A stretch of 64,000 nt of DNA from Anaspis maculata (lineage: Eukaryota; Arthropoda; Insecta; Coleoptera; Scraptiidae), in contig OX421963.1 of the NCBI GenBank assembly GCA_949128115.1, forward strand, positions 85,755,602-85,819,601, given 5' to 3'. The stretch's first letter is position 1; the number at the start of each line of letters is the position of its first letter. The position numbers and the translations under genes were made by a program. The notes beneath the pieces are model-generated. The model made no database searches. It worked only from the letters and a program-made list of their open reading frames with translations, and had not been told where the DNA came from. Shown here piece after piece: positions 42,331 to 51,378 of the stretch.

Positions 42331-43420
42331 AACTGTTATCTCTAAACCACTTTGAAAAAGTACCGTGGTCTGGCAACAGCGCGGCCAAAACTCGCTACCC
42401 ATTACTCACGCGTATACTATACTCGGCTCTATTTGGATTTAGATGTTAAAATCTTAATCTGCATCCAGCATCCCGGCATCCTCCTCTGGTATGGCGTGCT
42501 GATCTGCTGATGTCTGAATTATGAGACCGCATTCCGAATTAGAAGAGCAGGATCTTCCTCGCACCTTTTACACGACGCTCGCTCTCTGGGTTTGGTGTGC
42601 GATGATGATGATGATGGTGAAAAAGCGGCATAATTACCGCGACGAAGAGAAACGTCTCTCTTTCCATGTTAAAAACCACGCAGCGAGTGATGTGGCAAAA
42701 GGTAGATGAGAGAAAAAAAAGTGCGGTTTAAGGGGGCATTAATGAAAGTTGCGGGATGTGTTTGCAGCTCAGCCTCTTTTCCATCTCTCGCGGAATAATT
42801 GTCTTGAGCGCGATAAGGGTTCCAGTCACGACTCGATGCACAGTCATCCATGTCGCGCGGCTCTTTGGCTTAAAATTCCACAGTGCGCGGAGTTAAAGGT
42901 GGAGAAAACGAGGAAAAGAAACGCCGCGGCCGCATGCACCGAGAGGTTAAACTTACGGATTATAATATTCCGCCGATAAATCATGCCGCAATAAATGTTC
43001 AACTTGCGCTTGTCGTTTTGACGATGATGTACAGTGCTGTCTGGGTCGTTCCGTAAAAATTGCTGCTTCCTTATGGCCGAGTGCGCGCGGAGTTTTTCTT
43101 CCGCACGCAGTCTTGAAGAGCAGGCTGAATGAAGTAAAACTGAGCTGAGTGCCGCTTGGTCAAACTGAACTTTGTTTCTTTCATGCAAATCCATCGTCTT
43201 GCAGCTCTTCAGATGATCAGTACATCAGTTCTACGTGTAGTTGGTATAGATACCTGAATGATAATAAAACTTGTAGATTGTTATGTAGTCTGCTTTCTTT
43301 CTCTGCAATTATTCACAAAGTTTAAAGTAGAGGAAAACTCCCGCCTTTCTCGGCGTACTCACCACGCATGAGCGTCTCCTCGTGATGTCATCTCCCATTT
43401 TTGTGCACTTTGTTAACACC
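42331..43420. other. No gene recognised; host-like block
   Basis: Mixed-composition sequence with ATGATGATGATGATG near 42602 and GC-rich stretches (CGCCGCGGCCGCATGC near 42921). ORFs on both strands at 42520-43194 overlap and have no domain. It resembles the other unique host-like blocks. Confidence 0.45.
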
Positions 43421-43424
43421 GTTC

Positions 43425-44345
43425 CAGAAATTTCAAATCCAGCACTCCGTCAGCAGATCAAGATCTCGCCGGTCTAGTCGTGGCGGTTTGGCTCGAACCA
43501 GCCCTGTCTTAGCCAGGAACCATGCCAACCAAAATGAATCGTCTGCTACCAAAAATGAGGGAGCCGTGCTTGAGCCGTTCGTGTATTGAGCCTGTTGGGT
43601 GACCACCGCAAACCAGGTCAGAATCAGATTGCAGAAAGGTGAGAAAGCACCTTAAAGAACGGGTTGCAGCCAGAGGTGGAGGTGAAAACGATGCAGAAAT
43701 ACCCACCACCTGTGAATTGCGCTCTGGTCATAACACCAAAGCTCAACGAGGAAATAGCCACTTTATCCTCCGAAGCTGCTTGTAAGCGGAACGATAGACT
43801 CGCTTTCTTCCAGGGCCAGTCAGGCACGTGTATTTACGCCATTAGTGGGACCATGACTGCCATCCTAGCTCAACAGGAGCCGCAAGGGTCTCCAAAAAGG
43901 CTTAGCTTAATCGAAAAGCTGAGCGATGTGGAAAGGCTGTTGTCAGACCTTCACCACGACAAGTCAGAGACTAGGGAGATTCCCCTGAGCTCGAATCTAA
44001 ATATGAAATTCAGGGATGCTTCTGCTGTTTCCCCGGCGGATGGCCTGTTTTTCGGCGAAAATCTGAGCGCAAGATTGCAGAATGCCAAGGCAGTCGAAAA
44101 ATCATCGATAGAGCTAAGGGCACCTCAGCAGAGAACCTCGGCAGAGAACTCCAAAGGCGTCAAACTTCAAGCGTTCGTCTAAGCAGCTCCAGGTAGACGG
44201 ACGCCCGAAACAAGACGACAAGGGCAAGAACCAGCAGCAGAGACAGTCCTACCAGGGGAAGGTAAAGAAACTCTGCCAGGGCCGGCAAGATTGGAGCTAC
44301 GACTCCAGGGGTCGAAAGTCCCCTGCCAGGCGCCGGCGCTAATGG
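43425..44345 (+). pseudogene. DIRS-like gag remnant
   Basis: A Ser/Arg-rich start (QHSVSRSRSRRSSRG, about 43450) leads, through a frame change, to LKNGLQPEVEVKTMQKYPPP and then NCALVITPKLNEEIATL and a KRNDRLAFFQGQ block in 43664-44182, a pattern typical of DIRS gag. After the LRAPQQRTSAENSKG segment the frame shifts near 44175 and continues with a Gln/Lys/Arg-rich tail ending in SYDSRGRKSPARRRR and a stop near 44342. Function is presumably RNA packaging. The domain assignment rests on family resemblance, not on a catalytic motif. Confidence 0.7.
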
Positions 44346-44474
44346 ATGTAAGCAATAAAATATCACCACGCCGGTCGGCCATCATGTCGATGCTTGGAGT
44401 AAAATAGCCAACGACCGCTTTATCTTGTCTTAACTGCGTGGTCCTTAATTTTTTTTCGTCAGCCGGCCCAACCA

Positions 44475-45740
44475 GGTGACACCCCCCTCAAATCGCAATT
44501 GGTCAGCAGCCGAAAAACATTGCCTTCTTGCTGCTATCAACAATTTAGAGAGTCTTGGAGCACTGGAAGAATGTTCCCCTGTGCTTGATCAGTTTGTTCC
44601 ACTTGGTTCCCGAATCAAATGATAGCACAAGATTCATCCTAAATCTTGAAGGCCTTAATCGCTTTATGTGTCCTGAGCACTTTAAGCTTGAGGACCGGGG
44701 TACAGGGTCAGATCTGTTATCTCCTGGTTGCTTTATGGCCACCATTGACTTGCAGGATGCCTACCTTCTAGTTTCTATTCATCCTGATCATCGAAAGTTC
44801 CTCAGATTTCGCTTCAGTGGAATTCTATACCAGTTCACTGCATTACCTTTTGGCCTCTGTATCGCCCTGTTTATTTTTACGAAAATCATGAAACCAGTTG
44901 TTTCCCTGCTTAGGGCCAAGGGTTACCAGTCCATCATATACCTGAACGATTTCATTTTATTTGGATATGGTGATAATTTGTGTAGGGCTGATGTGTCAAA
45001 AACTCTAGAGCTATTGACCACCTTGGGTTTTGTGGCTAATTACTCCAAGAGCGTGCTAGCTCCAAGTCAACGGTGCTGATATCTGGATTTCATCTTTGAT
45101 AGCGTCCTGATACGTATCAGCTTGCTCGAGAACAAGCAGGAAAACTAAAGGCCTTGGTTCACAAGTTCTGCAGTTTGACAGGGTGTAAGATTAGAGACCT
45201 AGCTCACTTACTAGGTTCATTGACCTCAGTTTGTTCTACCTTGACATACGGATGGGTGTATACTAAATGCCTGGAGGCTGCCAAGCTTGCCTTGCGATCA
45301 AACGGTCAAAATTTCAAGGCCTTTATGTCATTACCACCGGAAATTGAAGAAAATCTAATCTGGTGGAAGTAGAACTTGGGCTCTTACAAAACAAACGAGT
45401 CGAAGAGTTATTTGTTGGAGATTTTCATGGATGCTTCAACCAGTGGATGGAGAGCTGTTCACTCAGGATAGACAATACCACTGCCATTGCCTATATCAAT
45501 CGCACGGGGGGAGTTCAGTTTGCTCACCTTCTTAATTCCAGAGGTAGAGAGATTTGGAAATGGTGAGAGTCCAGGAAGATATTCATCTTGGCTTCGTACA
45601 TTCCATCTACCGAAAACTGTGAAGCTGGTGAATAATCACGCGGGTTGGAACCGGAAACGGAATGGGAACTGTCAGAAGCAGTGTTTACCCAGATTACCAG
45701 CAAGTTCCACAGGGGCAACGCTAGATTGCAACTTTCTATA
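44475..45740 (+). pseudogene. DIRS-like reverse transcriptase and RNase H remnant
   Basis: After a short lead (LESLGALEECSP, 44540-44575) the frame 44555-45079 reads RFILNLEGLNRF, then CFMATIDLQDAYLLVSIHPDHRKFLRFRF (motif A), ALPFGLCIALFIFTKI (motif B) and IIYLNDFILFG, where the YxDD motif reads YLND (about 44936-44947), a disabling change. A frame break and stop near 45078 follow. 45154-45372 reads IRDLAHLLGSLTSVCSTLTYGW and 45363-45566 LRIDNTTAIAYINRTGGVQF, the RNase H region with its DNTTAIAYIN signature. The frame then decays by 45740. These motifs are specific to DIRS-like pol. Confidence 0.88.
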
Positions 45741-45904
45741 ATAGAATGATCATTAACAAGACAGCCTTTTGCTAGAGCCCTCTTTAATTCATAATAACCC
45801 GTTGGTTTTCTTTTGAGTTAAAATGTACTACTTATCTTACCTTCCATTTAAACAAGAACCTTGTTTATAGAATCGTTCTTATCTGGTGAGTATTTAAAAA
45901 AAAA

Positions 45905-46080
45905 GAAAACTTTTTTTCGAAGAATTTATTTCGTCGGAATGAACTTCCCTCGGAGATGATTTTCCCTGGAAGGAATTTCTCCAGAATGATTTCCACCAGA
46001 ATGGAATTCCTTCGGAAAGAATTCCCCTACGATAAATTCCGTCTAATTGAATTTCCCTCAAAATAAATTCACCGAACCTC
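45905..46080 (-). repeat. Minisatellite, inverted relative to 49549-49795
   Basis: Read on the minus strand it contains GAAATTCCTTCCAGGGAAAA, TCATCTCCGAGGGAAGTTCATTCCG and GGTGGAAATCATT-type segments, the same words as in the 62-bp array at 49.55 kb. Two or three degenerate units are present. It sits directly before the larger tandem array. Confidence 0.65.
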
Positions 46081-47240
46081 ATTGAGCTCCGAAAGCCATG
46101 GAAAAACCACGTGGGGGACCAATGAAGCATTGAATGAAAGGGGGCTTACTAGAGCTCTGAAAGTTACGGAAAAACGTGAGCTCATCAGGGCTCCAAATGA
46201 CACATGAGAGCACAAGGGGATCCACAATAGAGATTCGAAAGCCACGGAAAAATGCAAGGTGGCTCAGTAAGGCTTCAAACGATATTGGTGACACAAATGG
46301 GGCAAGGGGCTTGATATAACAAAAGGAGACAAAAAGGGGCTTACTGGAATTCTGGAAGCTACAAAAAACCATTAGAGGGCTCATTAGGTCTCCAAACGAT
46401 GACACGTTACGACAAAAGGGGGCCCAAGAGAAATCCGAACGCCACGGGAAAATGCAAAGGGGGTTCAGTAGGGCTTCAGACGATATGGGTTATACAAGGG
46501 GACCCAAGGGGCTCTATATACGGGGCTAAAAACACATACGGGGACTCATCAGGGCTCCAACTACATTTTAGGACCCAAGGGGGCCCCAAAGGACTCCGAA
46601 TAATATGATGGCAGAAGGGTAGTTGCCAGCCTCTGAGAGTAAATAAAAATGCAAGGAAGCTCAGCAGGGCTTTGAAATTAAGACCCAATAAAGGGACCAC
46701 TGGAGCCTCGATAACACAAGATGAAGATGGCAGAATAGGACTGTGTAGAATTTCGGAAGCTATGAGGCACATAAGTCCGTTATGGCTCGAAATTATCCTT
46801 GAAGACGTAAGGTTCAGGTTGAAGATTTCAGGCCGAATACCACATACAGACACAAGGGGCATACTAGTGCTTCGAAAGCGTAAAAAAAAGTGCAAGTGAC
46901 TCAACACTCAACAGAACTTGAAACGGTATTGAAGACACAAAAAAGCCCAATGGACCATTGTAGAACAGAATAACGGATTGAGGCATACTGGTAGGTACCT
47001 ACTCCGATAGCCATGAAAAAACATGAGGAGGCTCAACAGGACTCCAGCTACACTTGAAGACACAATGGGGCCCGATAGGGCTCCAAACATGATATGACGG
47101 CATGACGTTGCTTGCTGCTCCGGAAGTCATGGGAAATGTAAGGGGGCTCAGCAGGGCTTCAAATTACATTGAAGACATAATAGTGGAGGCCAAATGAAGC
47201 TCTTGATAACAGAAGACTGCAGAAGGGGCCTTACGTTCGA
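46081..47240. repeat. Degenerate tandem array, units of about 70-130 bp
   Basis: A block of the form (G/T)CTC(C/T)GAAAGCCA(C/T)GGAAAAA followed by GGGGCTCA-x-AGGGCTTCAAACGAT recurs at about 46086, 46152, 46231, 46350, 46431, 46635, 46755, 46865, 46998 and 47110. Spacing alternates between roughly 65-80 and 110-130 bp, suggesting a two-part unit of about 190-200 bp. The units are separated by GACACAA-GGGG linkers. The minus frames 46079-46405 and 46476-46907 are by-products of the repeats. Confidence 0.72.
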
Positions 47241-47384
47241 AAAGCAACGGGAAAACACAGAGGGACATATTAAAGCAAAAGCAAAGGGCAAAATATCATT
47301 TGACGATGAATTGTCCGGTCAAGGCCTAGAAGAAGGAGGAAATTGGATATTGTGTTTGACATACTGTTTCGTCCAAGCGAAATC

Positions 47385-47437
47385 ATTTCCGATGAAAGTT
47401 CATTGCGGTGGAATTGATTTTGTGGGAATTTCTTCCT
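47385..47437 (+). repeat. Single minisatellite unit beside the foldback element
   Basis: Reads GAAATCATTTCCGATGAAAG, TTCATTGCGGTGGAATTG and GGGAATTTCTTC, the same unit and orientation as the array at 49549. Its position on the other side of the foldback suggests that the foldback inserted into a once continuous minisatellite. Confidence 0.6.
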
Positions 47438-48260
47438 AGTCGTAGCGGTACACCAAATTATTCTGCACTTCTAACGATTTCGATTATTTTCGGCACAGAT
47501 GATCATTGGACCTATTCAAGCGTTTTGACCCGCAGCACCACCAAATTTGCCCCTCAGGAATGGAGGGCTGAGGGTATCTTCAGAATTTGAGGCTCCAGGT
47601 CTAGTATGGTCCAATGAAGACCCACAAAGGCAAGTGAGTAGTCATTTTCGAATGATTTTCATCCGCTGATGTCGATTCTGACGTAGAAAATGAGTTGCGC
47701 AATCATTTGACAAAGATAATTGGTAATAATAAGAGATAAAGATGAAATCAAGTGGTCATCTATTGAGCTCTGTGGGAACTTGTTTTTTTGTGATGAATAC
47801 ATGAAACTTGGTGTGACTGTTTATAATTACTTACTTCCCAAATATGGAGGGAGCACCACGCGTTCTGACGGATGACGTCGCGACGGAACGAGCGACGGAA
47901 TATCAAAAAACAGTGGTCGTCATTTCCAGAACAGTCGACAGGAATATTATAATTTTTTTGATTTCTTCCATCAAGCCATATGCTTTCAAGCTTCAATAAC
48001 ATATTTCTGTCGATTTGGGGAAACGGTGGGCTACCAGCTATCAGTGGTAAATCAGGTGCCTGTAAGGGGAACTGTGAAGTTTCTTCACCCCCAAATTTCC
48101 GCGTTCAACATCTTCGGATAAAACTAACTATTCTGAAGTCTGTGCATACGAATATGTTATCTGGTTAACATTTCTCGTGTTTCGTCTTTCTAGGGACTCC
48201 TCAGTATGTTTATACAGATCTAGCGATCAAATGAAAGGCACTCAGAAAGGTACTTTTGAT
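47438..48260. repeat. Left arm of the foldback element
   Basis: Matches the reverse complement of 48700-49545. The inner limit is where similarity stops after the CTCAGTATGTTTATACAGAT segment. Confidence 0.82.
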
Positions 48261-48439
48261 TACTGGAAAAAAGTGATCTTCAATGTTGTACCATATTAGG
48301 TACATACTCGGTTACAGAACTCTTACAAACAAAACTATAAATTATTATAACGATTAATCGCCTGTTAATATCGGTGCCACCGTACTGAAAAGAAGAAATC
48401 GCTTTGTATGAGACCGTATCAAATGATTGAACCATTATT

Positions 48440-48580
48440 GTTTGTTTATTTGTTGTGTTTATCCTTATCGGCATTTCGTATGTCATAGGAGTTTGCTGAA
48501 TTTGATTCCCAAATATCACAAGCTGAGAAACTTTGTTTCTATAGCACAAAGCACTGTGCCGGGAATCGAATTCCAGAATT
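48440..48580 (-). mobile_element. Second, diverged copy of the tRNA-derived SINE
   Basis: Shares with the 39.5-kb SINE the tail-side words TCCTTATCGGCA, CATAGGAGTTTGCTG and ACAAGCTGA, and the B-box region GGGAATCGAA (48561-48570). The head beyond the B box is missing or replaced, so it is 5'-truncated. The tail is A/T-rich (TTTGTTTATTTGTTGTG on the plus strand). It lies in the spacer between the foldback arms. No target duplication is evident. Confidence 0.8.
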
Positions 48581-48699
48581 CAAGTTTTTGATATTGGTGC
48601 TTTTTTCAGACGTATTTACTTCATTCATATCCGAGACTTTATTCATACCCTAACACTAGAATCACAGAAATTGCATTTACTCTTTTTTTACCCATTTCA

Positions 48700-49545
48700 A
48701 ACAAAACGGTATTCCAGAATCGGTTACTTTACTAGGTAGTCTGAATGATCTCGCGCGGTTGCGAAATCTGTATAAACCATACTGAGGAGTCCTTAGAAGG
48801 ACGAAACACGGAGAATGTTGACCAGATGACATAATTATTCGTATGGACAAACTTAAAAATAGTTTTATCCGAAGATGTTGACCGTGGAAATTCGGGGGTA
48901 AAGAAACCTCACAGCTCCCTCTAGCAGACACCTGACTCACCACTGGTAGCCCACCGTTTTCTCAAGTCGACAGAAATATGTTATTGAATCTGGAAAGCAT
49001 ATGGTTTGATGAAAGAAATCAAATAAACTATGATGATAATATCGACTATTTTGGAAATGACGACCACTATGTTTTTTGACATTGCGTCGCGACGTCATGC
49101 GTCGGAACGCGTGGTGCTCCCTCCATATTTGGAATGTAAGTAATAATGAACAGCCCTACCAAGTTTCATGTATTTATCACAAAAAAAGCAAGTTCCTACA
49201 GAGTTCAGTAAATGACCACTTGATTTCATCTTTATCTCTTATTATTACCAATTATCTTTGTCAAATGACTACGCAACTCATTTTTCACGTGAGAATCGAC
49301 ATCAGCGGATGAAAATCATTCGGAAATGACTTCTCACTTGTCTTTGTGGGTCTTCATTGGACCATATCAGACCTGGAGCTTCAAATTCTGAAGATACCCC
49401 CACCCCTCCGTTCCCGAGGGGCAAATTTGGTGGTGCTGCGGGTCAAAACGCTTGAATAGGTCCAATGATCATCTGTGCCGAAAACAATCGAAATCGTTAG
49501 AAGTGCAGAACTTGGACGATTTTAGGCCCGTACCGCGACGACTAT
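48700..49545. repeat. Right arm of the foldback element
   Basis: Inverted partner of 47438-48260. Ends outward with GTACCGCGACGACTAT, matching the left arm's outer end. Confidence 0.82.
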
Positions 49546-49548
49546 CCG

Positions 49549-49795
49549 GGGGAAATTATTTTCGAGAAAAGTTCATTCCGGTGGAACTAATGCAGAGGAG
49601 AAATTCCTTCTAGGGGAAATCATTTCCGAGGGAACTCCATTTCAGTGGAACTCCTGCTGGCAAAATTCTTTCCAGGGGAAATTATTTCTGAGGGAAGTTC
49701 ATCCGGTGAACTTCATTGCAGGGAAATTCCTTCTAGGGGAAATTATTTCCGGGAAATTGGTTCCGGCGAAAATCTTTCAGGGAAAATTTGTTCCT
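49549..49795 (+). repeat. 62-bp minisatellite, about 3.7 units
   Basis: Units begin GGGGAAATTATTTC and run through GAGGGAA..TTCA..CCGGTGGAAC and GGAGAAATTCCTTCTA-type text, starting near 49549, 49613, 49675 and 49736. Lengths are 61-64 bp. The GGAAATT/AATTTCC words make each unit partly palindromic. Confidence 0.78.
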
Positions 49796-51123
49796 GTTAC
49801 GAGAGAGAGCATACTTCACCATCATCTCGGGCGAAGGGCTACGTATAATCTGGATTGAACTTCACATAGGTAAGTTTGTTTGATCCTACGATTATCATCA
49901 GTGATAATGAAATTCAGTTCAGAACATATAAGCTACCGACATCCGACATTTGTCATTCAAACTTCAGCCGATGTGATGCTTTTCAAAGAACGCTCTCAGA
50001 ATCAAATTTTATGGAACCAAACTCACGTCCTTCAAATAAATAGCGGATATCGCCTGAAGATAAAAAAAAATAACTTGACCATCTCAAGTCTTGTAGCTCC
50101 AACACAAATTCGTCGCTATAGCTGGTAGAGCTCTTTTTTAAATGCAGAAGATCCAAAAGCGAAAGCCCAAGCCCACCAAGAGCTTTCCAAAATCGGCAAC
50201 CTTTACGCCGGTGTCGTAAATCATCCGGGTGCATCTCATTACAGAAACGAATTGGCAGAAATGGCGTGTCGATGCCGAAGACAAACGGCTGAGCATAGCG
50301 CGCCCATTCAACGGGGTGCAAGAGTGCAAACAAGCCATCGGAACGTCTCGTTTTCGTATGCAGTTTGTACCCGTCATGTAAACAATGTCATCATCGATGG
50401 TTTATAACGTTTTCATATAAGAGAGCGTGACTCAAATACCGTTGCACATGATTATCATTATTGTCGATGGTCGGGAATTACTGTTTGTCTTCTCTCTGCT
50501 GGCTCTCCCCGGCAGTTATACTACTTGAGTTGATGACGGCTCAAGCGGGACCCTTCATGAATACCTGAGCGAAGTCTGTTTGAAAATTGATTTCACAAAC
50601 ATGCAGCAATTTAAGAAGATATGCCTTCAACCGCCTATCCTGTATTATAATGCTTACTGACAGCCGAGCCGCGTGACTGTGTGGCCGGTGAACGCTTCGG
50701 AAGAGTCGCGAGAAAGTGTCTTAATGGCTCTCTCAATTTTGCATGCGTTGATTTTACGAGCCGTGTTAAATGAACGGCGGAGCCAATTGTTTTGAGAGGT
50801 TTACGAGCTGCGGTGCATAAGAAACACGGAGGTACACGAAATGGTGTAGACAGAACCGGATTTAGAAAGAAGTGGTTCGCATGCAGATACATCTATTATC
50901 TCGTAATTCTTAAACCTACTCCAGCTCAGCTTAACATCAAGGTGCGATGGCTCATTGCATTATGCATAATTGAACTGGTACCAACCATCAATCAACTCGT
51001 TGAAATACTGCTGTATTGGAAAAAATTAGAAGGTTTTCTGCACAGTGGTACCTTCCAGGTGAGAGCGCCCCGTTGAGGCCGAATGGCGGCCAAGGAGTCC
51101 CGTCGAATCGATGTAGGTGCGAT
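49796..51123. other. No gene recognised
   Basis: Short frames occur on both strands (49983-50333 minus is the longest, 116 codons) with no domain. 50430-50900 has composition like the host blocks. Nothing else supported. Confidence 0.45.
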
Positions 51124-51378
51124 TATGCAGGGTGTTTCAGGGATGATAGCAAAAAATTCAACTGTGGGTAGATCTCGTCAAAATATGACGAAAACCTATA
51201 TACCATTTTGCCAAGTTCGGCCTAATGACGAAGATGCAGCTCTCCAAAGTTCACTTTTTTCGGATTTCAAAAATTTGTAACTCAGGAACGTTTCGACAAA
51301 TTCAGCTCCAATTCTGCAAAAGCTGGTTTGTCATCATTATCTATCAACCTGTCAAATTTGGAAAAAATCTAACCAGTG
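51124..51378. repeat. Possible interspersed noncoding repeat beginning GCAGGGTGTTTC
   Basis: The segment starts with GCAGGGTGTTTCAGGGATG and has a slow-decaying AT-rich body with AACTCAGGAACGTTTCGAC. Elements starting with such GGGTGTTTC-type ends are frequent in insect genomes. It abuts the 5'-truncated BEL/Pao pol, so it may mark an insertion or deletion junction. No second copy is seen in the window, so the call rests on the terminal motif only. Confidence 0.35.

Larger units (their letters stand above)
43425..45740 (+). mobile_element. DIRS-like retroelement remnant
   Basis: Plus-strand gag remnant (43425-44345) followed by RT and RNase H (44475-45740) with the sequence signatures of DIRS-type elements, which integrate by a tyrosine recombinase and lack the DDE integrase. 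The recombinase domain and the inverted termini are not seen, so the 3' part is missing. Several frameshifts and stops show that it is inactive. DIRS-like elements are patchy in insects, so presence here is informative about the taxon. Confidence 0.85.
47438..49545. mobile_element. Foldback-type palindromic element, about 2.1 kb
   Basis: Arms of about 820 bp (47438-48260 and 48700-49545) are inverted copies of each other along nearly their whole length, separated by a spacer of about 440 bp. Landmarks include the outer TAGTCGT(A/C)GCGGTAC, the GCACTTCTAACGATTTCGAT segment, TATCTTTGTCAAATGA, the CGTCGCGACG block near 47876 and 49085, and the inner GGACTCCTCAGTATG. The arms differ by perhaps 10-15% with indels, so the element is old. 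No transposase ORF is seen. The spacer holds a SINE copy. It could be a foldback DNA element or a MITE-like palindrome of unknown superfamily; no clean target duplication was found. Confidence 0.85.

Noticed and set aside
46079..46907. Minus-strand ORFs of 108 and 143 codons
   Set aside because: They are created by the tandem array, repeat the same hydrophobic words, and break at unit boundaries.
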